Made by a program: the position numbers and the translations under genes. A stretch of DNA of 64,000 bases, taken from the NCBI RefSeq assembly GCF_050632385.1, contig NZ_CP192599.1, forward strand, positions 4,650,001-4,714,000. Direction: 5' to 3'. The notes beneath the pieces are model-generated. The model had not been told where the DNA came from, ran no database searches, and was given only the letters and a program-made list of their open reading frames with translations. Below, one piece after another: positions 63,526 through 64,000 of this stretch (position 1 is the stretch's first letter; the number at the start of each line of letters is the position of its first letter). Source of the DNA: Humitalea sp050632385 (GTDB lineage: Bacteria > Pseudomonadota > Alphaproteobacteria > Acetobacterales > Acetobacteraceae).

Positions 63526-64000
63526 GGTGGTGGGGCCTTTGCCTCGTCGCCCTGGCGCTGATGGCGCAACCGGCCGTGGCCCAGCCCGCCCTGGTCGCCG
63601 AACTGGCGGAAACCTCGGTCGAGATCACCACCGGCTTCACCGGCGGCTCCATCCTGGTCTTCGGCACCGCCGCGCGGCCGATCGGCGCCACGGGCGACGA
63701 AGTCCTGGTCGTCGCCACCGGCCCCGCCCAGCCGATGGTGGTGCGCCAGAAAGTGCGGATCCTGGGCTTCTGGGTGAACGGGCCGACCGCGCGCTTCCCC
63801 GATGTGCCCGGCTATTACGCCATCGCCGGCACCCGCCCGCCGTGGGAGATGCTGCCCGAACCCGAACGCCAGGAACGGCGGCTGGGGCTTGATGCCTTGC
63901 CGCTGCGGGCCATGGGTCGCCAGGCGCCGGCATTCCGCGCCGCCCTGCTGGACCTGAAGCAGCAGGAAGGCCTGTGGTCCGAACACGCGACCCCGGTCGC
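63522..64000 (+). CDS. TIGR02186-like secreted/membrane protein, 3' end outside window
   Basis: The frame is open from the ATG at 63522 to the window end (159 full codons plus two bases). It has a signal peptide (MRWWGLCLVALALMAQPAVAQ), then LVAELAETSVEITTGFTGGS, LVVATGPAQPMVVRQK and FWVNGPTARFPDVPGYYAIAG. This pattern matches the conserved hypothetical family TIGR02186, usually ending in a membrane helix not seen here. It is translationally coupled to the TSUP exporter, so a joint role in anion export is plausible. Confidence 0.8.
   Translation, partial: MRWWGLCLVALALMAQPAVAQPALVAELAETSVEITTGFTGGSILVFGTAARPIGATGDEVLVVATGPAQPMVVRQKVRILGFWVNGPTARFPDVPGYYAIAGTRPPWEMLPEPERQERRLGLDALPLRAMGRQAPAFRAALLDLKQQEGLWSEHATPV

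Overview
The window is about 64 kb of a very GC-rich, densely packed bacterial chromosome. Third codon positions are almost all G or C, which opens long meaningless reading frames antisense to most real genes. Gene content points to an alphaproteobacterium of the Acetobacteraceae (Roseomonas-like): several orphan tripartite-tricarboxylate (Bug) receptors, many family-5 ABC receptors, Dxs/IspA, TusA, TlyA and the MtnB/MtnC/MtnD salvage set. This assignment comes from gene families and base composition, not a database search. I saw no rRNA, tRNA, insertion sequence or CRISPR array.

Positions 1-3.4 kb hold the 3' part of xerC, a DUF1311/LprI-like secreted protein, a Bug receptor and an orphan tungstate-type receptor. 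Positions 3.5-18.2 kb form the most interesting block. A LacI-family regulator, an acyl-CoA dehydrogenase, two MaoC-type hydratases, an enoyl-CoA hydratase, a divergent AroE-like dehydrogenase, a Gfo/Idh/MocA oxidoreductase, a D-2-hydroxyacid dehydrogenase, a CoA-transferase and a complete family-5 ABC importer lie in five transcription units. The regulator promoter and both divergent intergenic gaps carry the same LacI-type palindrome (consensus TTGKAWCGWTCYRA), so the block looks like one substrate-induced uptake and CoA-dependent catabolic regulon for an unidentified acid. A TAXI-type receptor and a PhnZ-like HD oxygenase follow.

Positions 18.8-34.8 kb are mostly housekeeping: lpdA, terC, tatA, mtnB-mtnD-mtnC, corA, a ROK kinase, tusA, an HDAC-family deacetylase, xseB-ispA-dxs-tlyA (isoprenoid precursors), a zinc receptor with a Zur-like box, and asd. 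Positions 34.9-42.7 kb hold an AEC transporter, a cytochrome P460, an MFS transporter, a TsdA-like dihaem cytochrome, and a tightly overlapping four-gene metal/redox module (permease, cytochrome b561, CxxC mini-thioredoxin, P1B-4 ATPase).

Positions 42.8-55.7 kb are accessory: an M23 peptidase, two serine hydrolases, a family-5 receptor preceded by a clear TPP riboswitch, a UxaA-family dehydratase, an OmpA lipoprotein, and a sugar-acid operon (IlvD/Edd dehydratase, SDR, FAH hydrolase, YdhR-like protein) that fits a non-phosphorylating diketo-hydrolase route. Positions 55.9-64 kb hold an RND efflux pair, a third Bug receptor, azlCD, and a TauE/SafE exporter followed by a TIGR02186-like gene cut by the window end.
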